A stretch of 64,000 nt of DNA, from NCBI RefSeq assembly GCF_003710935.1, contig NZ_RHHS01000032.1, positions 62,001 to 126,000 of the forward strand. The letters run 5' to 3'. The notes beneath the pieces were generated by a model that ran no database searches, was not told the origin of the DNA, and worked only from the letters and a program-made list of their open reading frames with translations. Positions 52,274-61,086 of this stretch are shown here, in pieces; positions within the stretch are counted from its first letter, which is position 1; each line of letters opens with the position of its first letter. The position numbers were made by a program, and so were the translations under genes. The DNA is from Brevibacillus gelatini (GTDB taxonomy: Bacteria; Bacillota; Bacilli; Brevibacillales; Brevibacillaceae).

Positions 52274-52914
52274 AGGAGTATCCCCCCATCTGTCGGTCCG
52301 ACGACGACGAAGCCTCGCTGGAGCAGCAACTGGGTCACGACACGCGGATCAATCGTCTGGACGCGGAAAACCAGATTTTTTTTCCCAAGGTTTTTCCCCG
52401 GAAACACAATGACGCTGGTCACATTGACCTGGGCTTCGCGAAACACCTGGCTGACCTCTGCCAGCATGCCGACGCGATCGTCTACTTCTACTTCGATGTG
52501 GGAGCTGGGCTTGTTGACGCCGAACAGCTCAATCAGGCTGGAAAACAGATCGGATTCTGTAATCATGCCAACGAGGCGGTTTTCTTCCACGACTGGCAGG
52601 GAGCCGATTTTATGCTCATAAATCTGGAGAGCGGCGTCTTCGATAAAATCAAGCGGGTGGGCGGTAATGACCTGTCTTTGCATGATGTCAGCCACAGGCT
52701 TGTGCAGGACGGTCTCGTCGTCATCATGGGTCAGCAAACGGGAGGGGAGGGCATCACGCAGATCGCGGTCTGAGACGATGCCGACAAGCTGGCCATTTTC
52801 AATGACGGGCAAATGCCTGATGCGATTGGCTCTAAGCAGCAGTAAGGATTCTCCGATGGTAGTCGCAGGCTGAATGGTAACGACTTTTTTTCGCATGATA
52901 TCTTCTACACGCAT
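52270..52914 (-). CDS. acuB: AcuB, CBS and ACT domain protein
   Basis: 214 aa. Two CBS motifs occupy residues ~1-130 (MRVEDIMRKKVVTIQPATTIGES, NRIRHLPVIENGQLVGIVSDRDL; then VADIMQRQVITAHPLDFIEDAALQIYE and LVGMITESDLF). An ACT-like domain fills ~138-214 (SHIEVEVDDRVGMLAEVSQVFREAQVNVTSV, seen as short landmarks). CBS pairs bind adenine nucleotides, suggesting energy-state sensing. It is between acuA and acuC with a 4-bp overlap to acuC and 41 bp from acuA. Its precise role in acetoin/acetate metabolism is not defined. Confidence 0.92.
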   Translation of the reverse strand: MRVEDIMRKKVVTIQPATTIGESLLLLRANRIRHLPVIENGQLVGIVSDRDLRDALPSRLLTHDDDETVLHKPVADIMQRQVITAHPLDFIEDAALQIYEHKIGSLPVVEENRLVGMITESDLFSSLIELFGVNKPSSHIEVEVDDRVGMLAEVSQVFREAQVNVTSVIVFPGKNLGKKNLVFRVQTIDPRVVTQLLLQRGFVVVGPTDGGILL

Positions 52915-52955
52915 GATGGAGGGCCTCCTTGCATCCTTTGGAAAAGGTGTCCAGA

Positions 52956-53588
52956 CTAATAAAGAAAGCGATTCTGAAAGCGCATGGCATCAAAAGCGAC
53001 GATGGTCTCGGCAGGAACCCGTTTTCCGATTTTGGCCATCAGACAGTTGGCGGGGTGCGAGCATATTTCCGGATCGTCTGTCGCCATCCAGATCAGCCCG
53101 ACACTGCCCATTACTTTTTCCATGACCTTTCTGTACTCCCACACATCGAGTCCGGTTCCTTTCAAGTCCCAATGCCAGTAATACTCGGTCGTAATAATGA
53201 CGTAGTCTTCCATGGCATCATCCATAAAAGCGACCTCAAGCAGCTTCTTGGCCACGCCGCCAGCCCGTACTTTATGGCTGATTTCGATGGCGCCAAGCTC
53301 CAGCAGATCGGGCAGCTTTGCCATGGACCAGCGTTCCAGCGGATCGGGGTAGAGGAAGGTAACGTAGCCGAGCACAAGATCACCTTCCCGCGCGATAATG
53401 ATGCGTCCTTCCGGGAGATCCGCGATTTCAATCAGGGCCTCGTGCTGCTGCTCCGGGATGCGAAATGCCTTGAGCCCTTCATCGAAGCGCAGGTCAGCCA
53501 GATGACTCCCCGTAATCGGTCCTTCGATCAGCAGTTCTTTTCCGTTCACGACCATGCTCGCAGAGTGATAGCGTTTGACGTGTTCCAT
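52956..53588 (-). CDS. acuA: Protein acetyltransferase AcuA (GNAT family)
   Basis: 210 aa. In Bacillus, AcuA acetylates and inactivates acetyl-CoA synthetase, opposing AcuC. Family segments: MEHVKRYHSASMVVNGKEL, ALIEIADLPEGRIIIAREGDLVLGYVTFLYP, ELGAIEISHKVRAGGVAKKLLEVAF with the acetyl-CoA pyrophosphate loop (here RAGGVAKKL), and VWEYRKVMEKVMGSVGLIWMATDDPEI. The frame opens at 53639, but ATG 53588 has AGGGGGGGAA directly upstream. It is first of acuABC; the acsA gene usually beside it in Bacillus is absent from the window. Confidence 0.93.
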   Translation of the reverse strand: MEHVKRYHSASMVVNGKELLIEGPITGSHLADLRFDEGLKAFRIPEQQHEALIEIADLPEGRIIIAREGDLVLGYVTFLYPDPLERWSMAKLPDLLELGAIEISHKVRAGGVAKKLLEVAFMDDAMEDYVIITTEYYWHWDLKGTGLDVWEYRKVMEKVMGSVGLIWMATDDPEICSHPANCLMAKIGKRVPAETIVAFDAMRFQNRFLY

Positions 53589-53611
53589 CGGTTCCCCCCC
53601 TAATGCTTGTA

Positions 53612-53645
53612 GAAAAAGAGAGATGGCGATTGTGACCATCTCTGC
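53612..53645 (-). terminator. Terminator after the PBP gene
   Basis: On the minus strand AGAGATGG (53643-53636) pairs with CCATCTCT (53626-53619), then CTTTTTC. It separates the PBP gene from acuA. Confidence 0.82.
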
Positions 53646-53664
53646 TGATTCTTCCTACCTTAGT

Positions 53665-56600
53665 CTATTCAGTGGTGGTTGCCGTTACGTTGTTGGAATG
53701 TGGCGATTCTCCGTAACTGTTGACGGCGGTGACGTAGTAGCTGCCGTTCGGCACAGCTGCCGCGTGTGTATAGCTTGTAGCGGATACCGTGTCGAGCAGC
53801 AAATAGCCGCTTGCCGCATCAGGGCTGAAATACACGTTATAGGCCATGACCTGTTCCGCTTGGCTGTTGGCTTTCCAGGACAGCTTCACGCTGTTTCCGC
53901 TCATCGTGAGCGACAACGATTTCGGAGCGGACGGAGGCGCGGCCGACGGCGTAGTCGTATTCGAGCCCGTGTTGGCGTTCGAACTGCCGCTTCCGCTATC
54001 TCCCGACCCTGGCACGCCAGGATTGGCAGGATCGGTGTTGTCAGGCAGTGTGCTGCCGTCCGGTTGCGTACCCGGATTCGGAATCTCCCACGTCTGGGCA
54101 GAGCCGACAGAGGCGATGGCAGAAGGCGATGATTCGTTACCGGCAATATCGACCGCAGTGACATAGTAGCCTGCGCCGCCGCTTCTTGCAGTTGTATCGG
54201 TGAAGCTCAGTTCAGCCGGATCTTTTACCGTCGCGATTTTGACAAAGCCGTTTTGCGCGTCGGCGCGGTAGATGCGGTATCCTACCAGGTCAGGCTCTTT
54301 TGCCGATTGCCAGGAGAGGACAATTTGCTTGCCTGCGCCGCTTGCGGTTACACCGCTTGGTGCTGCAGGCGTTCCGCCGACCTCTGTGCGCGGGTCTTCC
54401 TTGTCAGGAAGACGCTGCTCCCAATCTGGCGGCTTGACGGCAACGCTCTTGTTTTTGGCCTGAATCTGCTCCTTGGACGGAAGCGGATCAGGGGAGCGGT
54501 AGAAGATGCCTTCGGTGACGAAATCGTCCGGAGTGCCTTCCTTCGCCAGATAGCGCTCGCCGTTATACGTTATCAGGCGCGCTTTTTGGTGAGAGTCGTC
54601 CACCTTCGTCGGAACGAAGCGGCGGTTGAACAGATCGGTAATCAGATGCCCCGCCTGTCTTGACAGCTCGCTTGGCAACAGGCCGGATTTGGAGTCGACT
54701 GTCGCCGTGACGATTCCCGCCGGCTTCTGGAACGTAGCGTCAGGAGGAGACAGGTGCGGGTGTTTCTCGATAATCTCCTTCATGACCTTGCCCCAGACGA
54801 CCATCGGCACGTACTTGTCTGCGTCCGGCATCGGGTACGGTTCGTCAAAGCCGACCCAGACACCCATGGACAGCTCCGGCGTGTAGCCGACGAACCACAA
54901 GTCGTTGCTGTTGTTCGTGGTCCCGGTCTTGCCTGCCACATCGACCTTGCGCGGAACGAACTTGCGAATGTGCGTACCTGTTCCGGAGTTGACGACGGTG
55001 CGCATCATGTCGGTAATCAGATAGGCGGTTTGTTCGCTGTACACTTGCACTGGCTGGGCTTCGTGACGATAGATCACTTTGCCCTGGCTGTCTTCAATCC
55101 GCTCGATGAGGTAGGCGTCCACGAACGAGCCGTGGTTGGCAAAGGTGGCGTAGGCGTTGGTCATTTCTTCTGCCGTCGTCCCGTATGTAAGACCGCCGAT
55201 TACGCCTGTTGCAGCGTAGTTGTCTGCCTCGACCAGTGTAGTGATGCCCATTTTCTTGACGTATTCCAGCGCGGTAGGAATGCCGACCTTCAAATACGTC
55301 TTGATCGCCGGGATATTCCAGGACATCCGCAGTGCTTCCCGCGCACTCATGATCCCTTGCCATTTGTTGTTCCAGTTTTTCGGCAGGTGCGTGCCGTTTT
55401 GCCCGTCGGCGAGCAGCACAGGTGCGTCATCGATTGGCGAGGCTGGCTGCAAAAGTCCCAGCTCAAAGGCCGGCGCGTACGCAGCGAGCGGCTTCATGGC
55501 CGAACCCGGCTGACGCGGAACCGTCGCGTGGTTCGTCTGCTCCACCTTGAAGTCGCGGCCGCCAATCATCCCCAGGATCGCTCCCGTTTTGTTGTGGATC
55601 AGCATGGCGCCGACTTCTTCCAGCGCGTTCTCGATTGTTTCCGTCTTGCCGTTCGAGCGGCGGATCGTGTAGGTGCGGTTTTTCCCGAAGTTGTTCGGAT
55701 CGGCCGCGACTGCCTGCATGATGCTGTAGACGTTTTTGTCAATCGTGGTGTAGACCTTGTAGCCTTTGCGCAAAATTTCGCGGCGCTTGTCTTCCACCAA
55801 CTGGCGGTATTCATTGCGCCCGATGGTGGACTTGTCGCGCCCTTTTTCCGCCAGTTCGGCATCGAGAAGCTGGCGGGCGGCCCGATCCTCGATCTCCATC
55901 ATCAAAAACGGAACTTCGCGGTACGCTTGCTGGGTAGGCTTGGCCAACTTCGATTTCAGATCCGCCTTGAGGGCTTCATCGTATTGTGCCTGGGTAATGT
56001 AGCCGTTTTCCAGCATGCGGTCGAGCACCATTTTCTGGCGTTCCTTGCCGCGCTGGTAGCTTTCGTCGCGAAAAGGGGAGTAGGCGCCAGGATTTTGAAT
56101 CATGCCTGCGAGATAAGAGCCTTCGCTAAGATTTAATTCCTTTACATCCTTGCCAAAAATTCCTTTGGCTGCCGCCTGCACGCCGTAAACGTTCGAGCCG
56201 TTGGCGTTTTTTCCGAAGTAGATTTCGTTCATGTAGGCTTCCAAAATCTGATCTTTGGAAAACATGCGCTCGATCCGGATGGCGCTGAAGATTTCCCGCG
56301 CTTTGCGGGTGTGGCTCACTTCAGCGGAGAGGATCGTATTTTTTACAAGCTGCTGTGTAATCGTACTACCGCCTGTCACGACAGGTTGGTTGGTGAACTC
56401 CTGAATCGCCCCGCGTAGTGTGGATTGAAAGGAAACGCCTGCATGGTGGTAGTAGTTTTTGTCTTCTGTTGCAATAATGGCGTTGATTAAATAAGGAGAA
56501 ACGTCTGCCTTTTTCACCAGACGACGGTCGCCTTCCTCAGCCCGCAGTTGACCGATGAGAGAGCCGTCGTTGTAGTAGGCGAATCCGGTCAGATAATTGG

Positions 56601-56811
56601 TAAAAATCTTGTCCTCCAACTCTTCCTTGCTGCGGACGGGCTCGTCTTTGACGAGTGCGGCAACATAACCTGTCACGATTCCTCCGGCGACAGCCGCCCC
56701 CATGAGTCCGAGCAAAAACACCATCTGAACGATGAGCCAGATCAATCTGCCACGGCTACGGCGTCGCTTTTTTTTCGACGGTTCAGAGGAAGATGTGTGG
56801 TTGTTCGACAT
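53665..56811 (-). CDS. Class A penicillin-binding protein with two FN3 domains
   Basis: 1048 aa bifunctional peptidoglycan synthase, anchored by one N-terminal helix (~27-50) after a very basic tail (KKKRRRSRGR). The GT51 glycosyltransferase domain has ATEDKNYYHHAG (catalytic Glu near 115) and GGSTITQQLVKN. The transpeptidase domain has SAMKP (nucleophile Ser near 436), SWNIPA and KTGTTNNSN near 624. C-terminal extensions are two fibronectin type III domains (~815-905 and ~960-1048) separated by a Gly/Ser/Asn/Pro-rich linker. It resembles Bacillus PBP1A/ponA but is longer because of the FN3 pair. Monocistronic, upstream of acuABC on the same strand, with a terminator between. Confidence 0.92.
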   Translation of the reverse strand: MSNNHTSSSEPSKKKRRRSRGRLIWLIVQMVFLLGLMGAAVAGGIVTGYVAALVKDEPVRSKEELEDKIFTNYLTGFAYYNDGSLIGQLRAEEGDRRLVKKADVSPYLINAIIATEDKNYYHHAGVSFQSTLRGAIQEFTNQPVVTGGSTITQQLVKNTILSAEVSHTRKAREIFSAIRIERMFSKDQILEAYMNEIYFGKNANGSNVYGVQAAAKGIFGKDVKELNLSEGSYLAGMIQNPGAYSPFRDESYQRGKERQKMVLDRMLENGYITQAQYDEALKADLKSKLAKPTQQAYREVPFLMMEIEDRAARQLLDAELAEKGRDKSTIGRNEYRQLVEDKRREILRKGYKVYTTIDKNVYSIMQAVAADPNNFGKNRTYTIRRSNGKTETIENALEEVGAMLIHNKTGAILGMIGGRDFKVEQTNHATVPRQPGSAMKPLAAYAPAFELGLLQPASPIDDAPVLLADGQNGTHLPKNWNNKWQGIMSAREALRMSWNIPAIKTYLKVGIPTALEYVKKMGITTLVEADNYAATGVIGGLTYGTTAEEMTNAYATFANHGSFVDAYLIERIEDSQGKVIYRHEAQPVQVYSEQTAYLITDMMRTVVNSGTGTHIRKFVPRKVDVAGKTGTTNNSNDLWFVGYTPELSMGVWVGFDEPYPMPDADKYVPMVVWGKVMKEIIEKHPHLSPPDATFQKPAGIVTATVDSKSGLLPSELSRQAGHLITDLFNRRFVPTKVDDSHQKARLITYNGERYLAKEGTPDDFVTEGIFYRSPDPLPSKEQIQAKNKSVAVKPPDWEQRLPDKEDPRTEVGGTPAAPSGVTASGAGKQIVLSWQSAKEPDLVGYRIYRADAQNGFVKIATVKDPAELSFTDTTARSGGAGYYVTAVDIAGNESSPSAIASVGSAQTWEIPNPGTQPDGSTLPDNTDPANPGVPGSGDSGSGSSNANTGSNTTTPSAAPPSAPKSLSLTMSGNSVKLSWKANSQAEQVMAYNVYFSPDAASGYLLLDTVSATSYTHAAAVPNGSYYVTAVNSYGESPHSNNVTATTTE

Positions 56812-56944
56812 AGTCTACGACCCCCTAGCATACCACCTGATTATACCATACGAGGAACCTTGAGGGTAGAAGCGATAGAGGGGACAATCGAGAAGTTGCG
56901 TGGCGCGTCGTAATATGTCAAAAGATGTTGAAGCGGGACAAATA

Positions 56945-56980
56945 AAAAAGAGCAGGCCGACGAGCGGCGCTGCTCTTTTG
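56945..56980 (-). terminator. Terminator of rpsD
   Basis: On the minus strand AAAGAGCAG (56978-56970) pairs with CTGCTCTTT (56955-56947), then TTTATT. Confidence 0.85.
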
Positions 56981-56991
56981 CTTCCAGACGA

Positions 56992-57591
56992 TTAACGGCT
57001 GTAGAACTCAACGATCAGAACTTCGTTGATTTCGGAAGGCATTTCTTCACGGTCTGGCAGACGAGTGTAGGTACCTTCAGCAGTAGCATCGTTGAAAGAG
57101 ATGTAGTTTGGCAGGAAAGTACGGCTTTCCAGAGAGTCCTTAATCAGTTGCACATTGCGGGACTTCTCACGGATGGAAATCACATCACCCGGTTGTACGC
57201 GGTAGGATGGGATGTTCACTTTTTTGCCGTTTACCAGGAAGTGACCATGGTTTACCAGCTGACGAGCAGCAGGGCGAGTTGGAGCGAAGCCCATGCGGTA
57301 TACCAGGTTGTCCAGGCGGGATTCCAGCAATTTCATGAAGTTTTCACCGACTACGCCAGCCATTTTGCTAGCTTGGTCGAAAGTGCGGCGGAATTGTTTT
57401 TCGCTAAGGCCGAACATGTGACGCAGTTTTTGCTTTTCTTGCAGCTGAATTCCGTATTCGGACAGCTTGCGACGGTTGTTGTGACCGTGTTGTCCAGGCG
57501 GGAAGTTGCGTTTGATGTCTTTTCCTGTACCGTCGAGGGAGATTCCCAGACGACGAGCCAGTTTGTGACGAGGTCCTGTGTAACGTGACAT
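56992..57591 (-). CDS. rpsD: 30S ribosomal protein S4
   Basis: 199 aa primary 16S rRNA-binding protein. Landmarks: [50 protein letters not shown] as short segments, [40 protein letters not shown] in the S4 RNA-binding domain, ending [10 protein letters not shown]. Length and order are standard for the zinc-free form of Bacillales. AAAGGAG lies before the ATG. It is monocistronic, as in B. subtilis, with a long leader that may be the S4 autoregulatory site. Confidence 0.97.
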   Translation of the reverse strand: MSRYTGPRHKLARRLGISLDGTGKDIKRNFPPGQHGHNNRRKLSEYGIQLQEKQKLRHMFGLSEKQFRRTFDQASKMAGVVGENFMKLLESRLDNLVYRMGFAPTRPAARQLVNHGHFLVNGKKVNIPSYRVQPGDVISIREKSRNVQLIKDSLESRTFLPNYISFNDATAEGTYTRLPDREEMPSEINEVLIVEFYSR

Positions 57592-57780
57592 GTATTCAGT
57601 CTCCTTTAAATTGGATTCGTAGGTGTTTACTTCCGAAAGGCTAGTTCCTGCTTTATCTACACGAACTTCGGACGGTAGCGTTTCCGCATCGTGCTCCTCA
57701 CAGATATTCAGCCGCAGTCTGTAAAGGGAGGGAACTAAGAGGGTACATCCTTCCGTTTTTACCTACAATCAATGCTACCC
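57592..57780 (-). promoter_or_regulatory. Long rpsD leader, candidate S4 autoregulatory region
   Basis: About 190 bases lie between rpsD and any other feature. On the minus strand it contains several short complementary segments, such as CTTTCGG with CCGAAG, and GTAGGTAAAAACGG near its 5' side. B. subtilis rpsD is repressed by S4 binding its leader. I cannot fold this one by eye with certainty, so the role is inference from position and length. Confidence 0.4.
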
Positions 57781-57832
57781 TGTACACATACAATCAATAA
57801 TAATAGGCAAGGTGTGAAGAAGTCAAGAGAAA

Positions 57833-57874
57833 AGAAACACGCCATTTCCGGGGCAGAGATGGCGTGTTTCTTTA
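57833..57874. terminator. Terminator after the SLH protein gene
   Basis: AAAGAAACACGCCAT and ATGGCGTGTTTCTTT form a 15-bp stem around a GC-rich loop; T-runs flank both sides. It ends the minus-strand SLH gene. Confidence 0.88.
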
Positions 57875-57875
57875 T

Positions 57876-60164
57876 TTAATCACGGAGCAAGTCTGATTCC
57901 GTATCCACGTTGCCGCGTTTTTCCAGGAAGCGTGTAAACGTAACGGCCGCATCCGCCCGCGACACCGCGCCCTGCGGCTGGAACTTCGTCTTGTCGGTCG
58001 GGACGATGCCCAGTGTCGTAGCGATAATGATCGAAGCGCGGTGCTTGGTATTGCCGATGTCGGTGAGTGGCGACTGGAACATGCCTGGGTAGTCTGTGAG
58101 CTTTTTGTAGCCGAGCGCGCGCACGATCATGTCGGCCAGCTCTTCGCGGTTGATCGGCTCATCCGGGTTCAGCTTGGAAGCATTTTTGTCCAACAGGCCG
58201 CGGTCCACCGCACCTTCGACCGCAGAGAAGAAGCGCGAGTCGTTTGCCACGTCGCTGAAGGTCGCCTTGCGCTCCAGGGAGTACACCGGGTAGTGGCGGC
58301 CCTGGTTCAGACTAATCATCAGCATCTCGATCATTTCGCCGCGTGTGATCGGCTTTTGCGGCAAAATCTTGCCATCCTCCAGCGAGAGCGCCTCGTATTC
58401 GTACATCAGGGACAGCTCCTTCTCGGCCGGATGGCCCTTGAGGTCGAGCGGTGTTGGCCGGTGCAGGTTGAGCACCTTTCCGGATGAAGCAGAGCGCCAC
58501 TCTCCTGTCGTCGCATCGAGGAAGTAAGGCTGCTCGAACGGCGTGGACGTTACGCGGTAGACGAGCTTCGCTGTTCTTTTCGGAACGTAGGAAGGCAGTT
58601 CCTTAACCTTTTTGTCGTCTTCCTCGCTGAGCGGCTCAAGGGCGTACACCGCTTCTGCCGCAGACTCCTTCCACCATGCCTGGATCGCTTCGTCGTCAGA
58701 CAGACGATTCGGGACTTTAGTTGGATACGTTTCGCTGCCAAAATCAGTTCGATAGGACAAAAGTTCGCCTGTCTGCGCATCGTAATAGAGGTAAGCCGAG
58801 CCGCTGGCAGCCGCGATCCCGTTGATGTACCGTCCCAGGGTGATCCGGTACTGGTTGGCTTGAAACGGCTCTATTTCTTCCTCGGCGCGATCGACCAGAT
58901 ACAACTGGTGGGCCGAGGTCGGCGTCCATTTGCGGACGGTTTCCATAGCGGCTGCCTGCAGTTTTTTCAGATCGAGCGTCTTGGCGGGCTTTTCTTCCTC
59001 ATCTCGCTTCGATTTCCCCTTGCTGTACGAGTAAACGTCGCCAGTGACGGCGTCAAAGCTTACGTAGATGTAGTTGTCGTTTTCCTTGCCTTTTTCCATG
59101 TATTCGAGCTCCCACACGGGTCGGTTGCCCCGGTATTCTCGCTCGCTGTAGTTGGCGGAGCGCAGCTCGTACTTGCCGAGGTCAAACGTTTTTTTCGCCC
59201 ATTCAATGGCTTCCTCCTGGCTGAGCGCAGCTCCCGAGCGGAGCGGGGAAAGCGGCTTGCTGCTGACGGCGACAGGCTCCTTGCTTTCGCCGCGGGGTGT
59301 AAGGGAGCGGTTCAAGGCTTTTCCGCTTTGGGCGTCGAGATAAAAGGTAAATGGATTTTGATAGCCGAGCGTGACGGTATCTTTCTCAGCGCCCGTCCGC
59401 TCCCACGGAAGCAGGTACGAAAGCTGCGGGTCTGCCTGCTCCTGGAACAGCTTTTCCGCTTCCTCCAAAGAAATTTGCTTGTCTGGCTTCTCGAACTTCA
59501 CGTCGTTCCACAACAGGGAAAAATCGCTGACGATGCCTGCGCCGTTGACCGTGATGTCCACGCCGTTGTCCGGGAACAGCACATCGTCCACGACACGGAC
59601 GAAGCGGAACGTGTAGGAAACGTCGGCGGTAAGCGGCGTTTTCGGCTCGGGCAGCTCGCGCAGGTAAAGGCGGGTTTCTGCGGCTTTGCCAGGGTTGTTC
59701 TTTTTCAGAAATTGCTCTGCTGCTGCACGGGCGTCTGCATAGGAAACCCGTTTGGCATAGGGCAGGTTGCTGCGGCTTTGGTCGTAATGGGAATAGGAGG
59801 TCAACTCCCCGGTATTGGCGTTGATGCTGACGCTGTAGGACAAGAGTACTTTCTCGTTCTTCGCGTCCTTTTTGTTCCAGCCGAACGACCATTCCGGAAA
59901 CGAGCGCCAGTTGTCAGCCGAGCGGAACGACACGTTAGACAGCGTGAGTCCGCTGGTTGGCACAAACTTGGCAGCGAGCGTAAGTGCTGCTTCTTTCGAC
60001 AGCTTCACTTTGCTTGTGGCTGCCAGGGTCGCACCATTCAGCTGGGGACTGGCGACGATTTTGCCGGCTGTAGCTTCCGGTGTGTTTGCGTGCGCTTGGG
60101 CAACAGGAAGCAGCAGGCTTGCTGTCAATACGAATGAGCTGGATCGGATTATCCAAGGCTTCAT
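57876..60164 (-). CDS. S-layer-homology surface protein with YcdB/YcdC repeats
   Basis: 762 aa, secreted. The signal peptide (1-27) ends AQAHA-NTP. Two or three YcdB/YcdC (peptidase propeptide/PepSY-like) repeats fill ~50-540; recurring pieces are VSINANTGELTSYSHYD, YLDAQSGKALNRS, VSFDAVTGDVYSYS, YYDAQTGELLSYRTD and FLDATTGEWRS. The C-terminal ~555-745 has SLH repeats: ITRGEMIEMLMIS, ATFSDVANDSRFFSAVEGAVDRGLL with PINREELADMIVRALGY, and SPLTDIGNTKHRASI with AVSRADAAVTFTRFLEK. SLH repeats bind pyruvylated secondary wall polymer, placing it on the cell surface. No enzyme domain is seen. Confidence 0.9.
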   Translation of the reverse strand: MKPWIIRSSSFVLTASLLLPVAQAHANTPEATAGKIVASPQLNGATLAATSKVKLSKEAALTLAAKFVPTSGLTLSNVSFRSADNWRSFPEWSFGWNKKDAKNEKVLLSYSVSINANTGELTSYSHYDQSRSNLPYAKRVSYADARAAAEQFLKKNNPGKAAETRLYLRELPEPKTPLTADVSYTFRFVRVVDDVLFPDNGVDITVNGAGIVSDFSLLWNDVKFEKPDKQISLEEAEKLFQEQADPQLSYLLPWERTGAEKDTVTLGYQNPFTFYLDAQSGKALNRSLTPRGESKEPVAVSSKPLSPLRSGAALSQEEAIEWAKKTFDLGKYELRSANYSEREYRGNRPVWELEYMEKGKENDNYIYVSFDAVTGDVYSYSKGKSKRDEEEKPAKTLDLKKLQAAAMETVRKWTPTSAHQLYLVDRAEEEIEPFQANQYRITLGRYINGIAAASGSAYLYYDAQTGELLSYRTDFGSETYPTKVPNRLSDDEAIQAWWKESAAEAVYALEPLSEEDDKKVKELPSYVPKRTAKLVYRVTSTPFEQPYFLDATTGEWRSASSGKVLNLHRPTPLDLKGHPAEKELSLMYEYEALSLEDGKILPQKPITRGEMIEMLMISLNQGRHYPVYSLERKATFSDVANDSRFFSAVEGAVDRGLLDKNASKLNPDEPINREELADMIVRALGYKKLTDYPGMFQSPLTDIGNTKHRASIIIATTLGIVPTDKTKFQPQGAVSRADAAVTFTRFLEKRGNVDTESDLLRD

Positions 60165-60478
60165 GAAAATTCCCCCTGTGGTGTAATAGCAGTTTGCTTA
60201 TAACCTCTGACGATGAAAAAAACGAAATCGTTTCATTTCGCCGAAAGAGAACCATTTGCCATAAATCTAGGAATTTTGTACCAAATGTTAACGGATCAAA
60301 CTAGAATTGTGTACAACCATCTTATATAATAAGTAGTACTATCCATCACAACATGAGAAAGACTGCCTTGACTGTTTGATTTTCGCAAGCGGTCATCTCT
60401 ATTTTTCGAATATCTCCGCTCTGGGTCAGACCTGCAGGCTGCCAGGGGCGGTTTACACAGAAAAGGAGCTATTGCGTT
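60165..60478. other. Intergenic region between divergent SLH and phosphatase genes
   Basis: About 310 bp, AT-rich near 60180-60350. It contains the TATAAT in CTTATATAATAAG (60324-60335 region) and a TTGACTG at 60368-60374, which are promoter-like, but no convincing pair for either gene. I see no hairpin with a T-run and no conserved RNA element. Confidence 0.35.
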
Positions 60479-61060
60479 TTGGAAACCATCATGTATCTCG
60501 TTCGCCACGGAGAAACAGAGTGGAATCAGAGTCGACGCATTCAGGGACACAGTGACATCGCTTTGAACGAGCACGGCAGGCGGCAGGCGGAACTGGTAGC
60601 CGACCGGTTCCGAAGCGAGACGATTCACGCTGTTTATTCCAGCGATTTAAGTCGTGCGCGTGAGACTGCTGCCAAAATTGCCGCAAATTTCTCCGTTTCC
60701 GTAGGCACGCAGCCTAATTTGCGCGAGCGCTGCTACGGGCAGTGGGAGGGGCTGACCTACGAGGAGATTCGTAAGCGCTTTGAAAATCAGGATGAGGCTT
60801 CCTGCGGGATTGAGACGTTTGAGGACATGCAGCGGCGTGCGGTGGCTGCTCTGACCGAGCTGGCTGTGAAGCATCAGAATGAGGCAATTGTGGTGGTTTC
60901 GCACGGCGGCCTCATCAACAGCTTTTTGCACTATGTAACAGCAGGGGAGCAGGGAACCGGGATTACGCGCATCGACAACACGGGAATTTCCGTGTTCCGC
61001 TATGCCGACCGCAGGTGGGAAGTGCTCCAGGTAAATGATACTGACCATTTGGAAGCTTGA
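60479..61060 (+). CDS. Histidine phosphatase (phosphoglycerate mutase-like)
   Basis: 193 aa cytosolic phosphatase of the dPGM/His-phosphatase superfamily. The phospho-His motif is YLVRHGETEWNQ (RHGE, His about residue 10), followed by LNEHGRRQAE, VYSSDLSRARETAAKI, LRERCYGQWEGLTYEEI with the catalytic Glu, and VVVSHGGLINSFL with the second His. The substrate (for example ribazole phosphate, fructose bisphosphate or phosphoglycerate) cannot be told from sequence. The start is TTG 60479, with AAAGGAG 10 nt upstream. The GGDEF gene starts 26 bp downstream. Confidence 0.9.
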   Translation: METIMYLVRHGETEWNQSRRIQGHSDIALNEHGRRQAELVADRFRSETIHAVYSSDLSRARETAAKIAANFSVSVGTQPNLRERCYGQWEGLTYEEIRKRFENQDEASCGIETFEDMQRRAVAALTELAVKHQNEAIVVVSHGGLINSFLHYVTAGEQGTGITRIDNTGISVFRYADRRWEVLQVNDTDHLEA

Positions 61061-61086
61061 GAAAATGCTGAGAGAGGGAGTTTCTC

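Noticed and set aside
60215-60240. A further IclR-type operator near the SLH gene (GAAATCGTTTCATTTC)
   Set aside because: Only five-base symmetric arms and poor match to the 17-bp palindrome.
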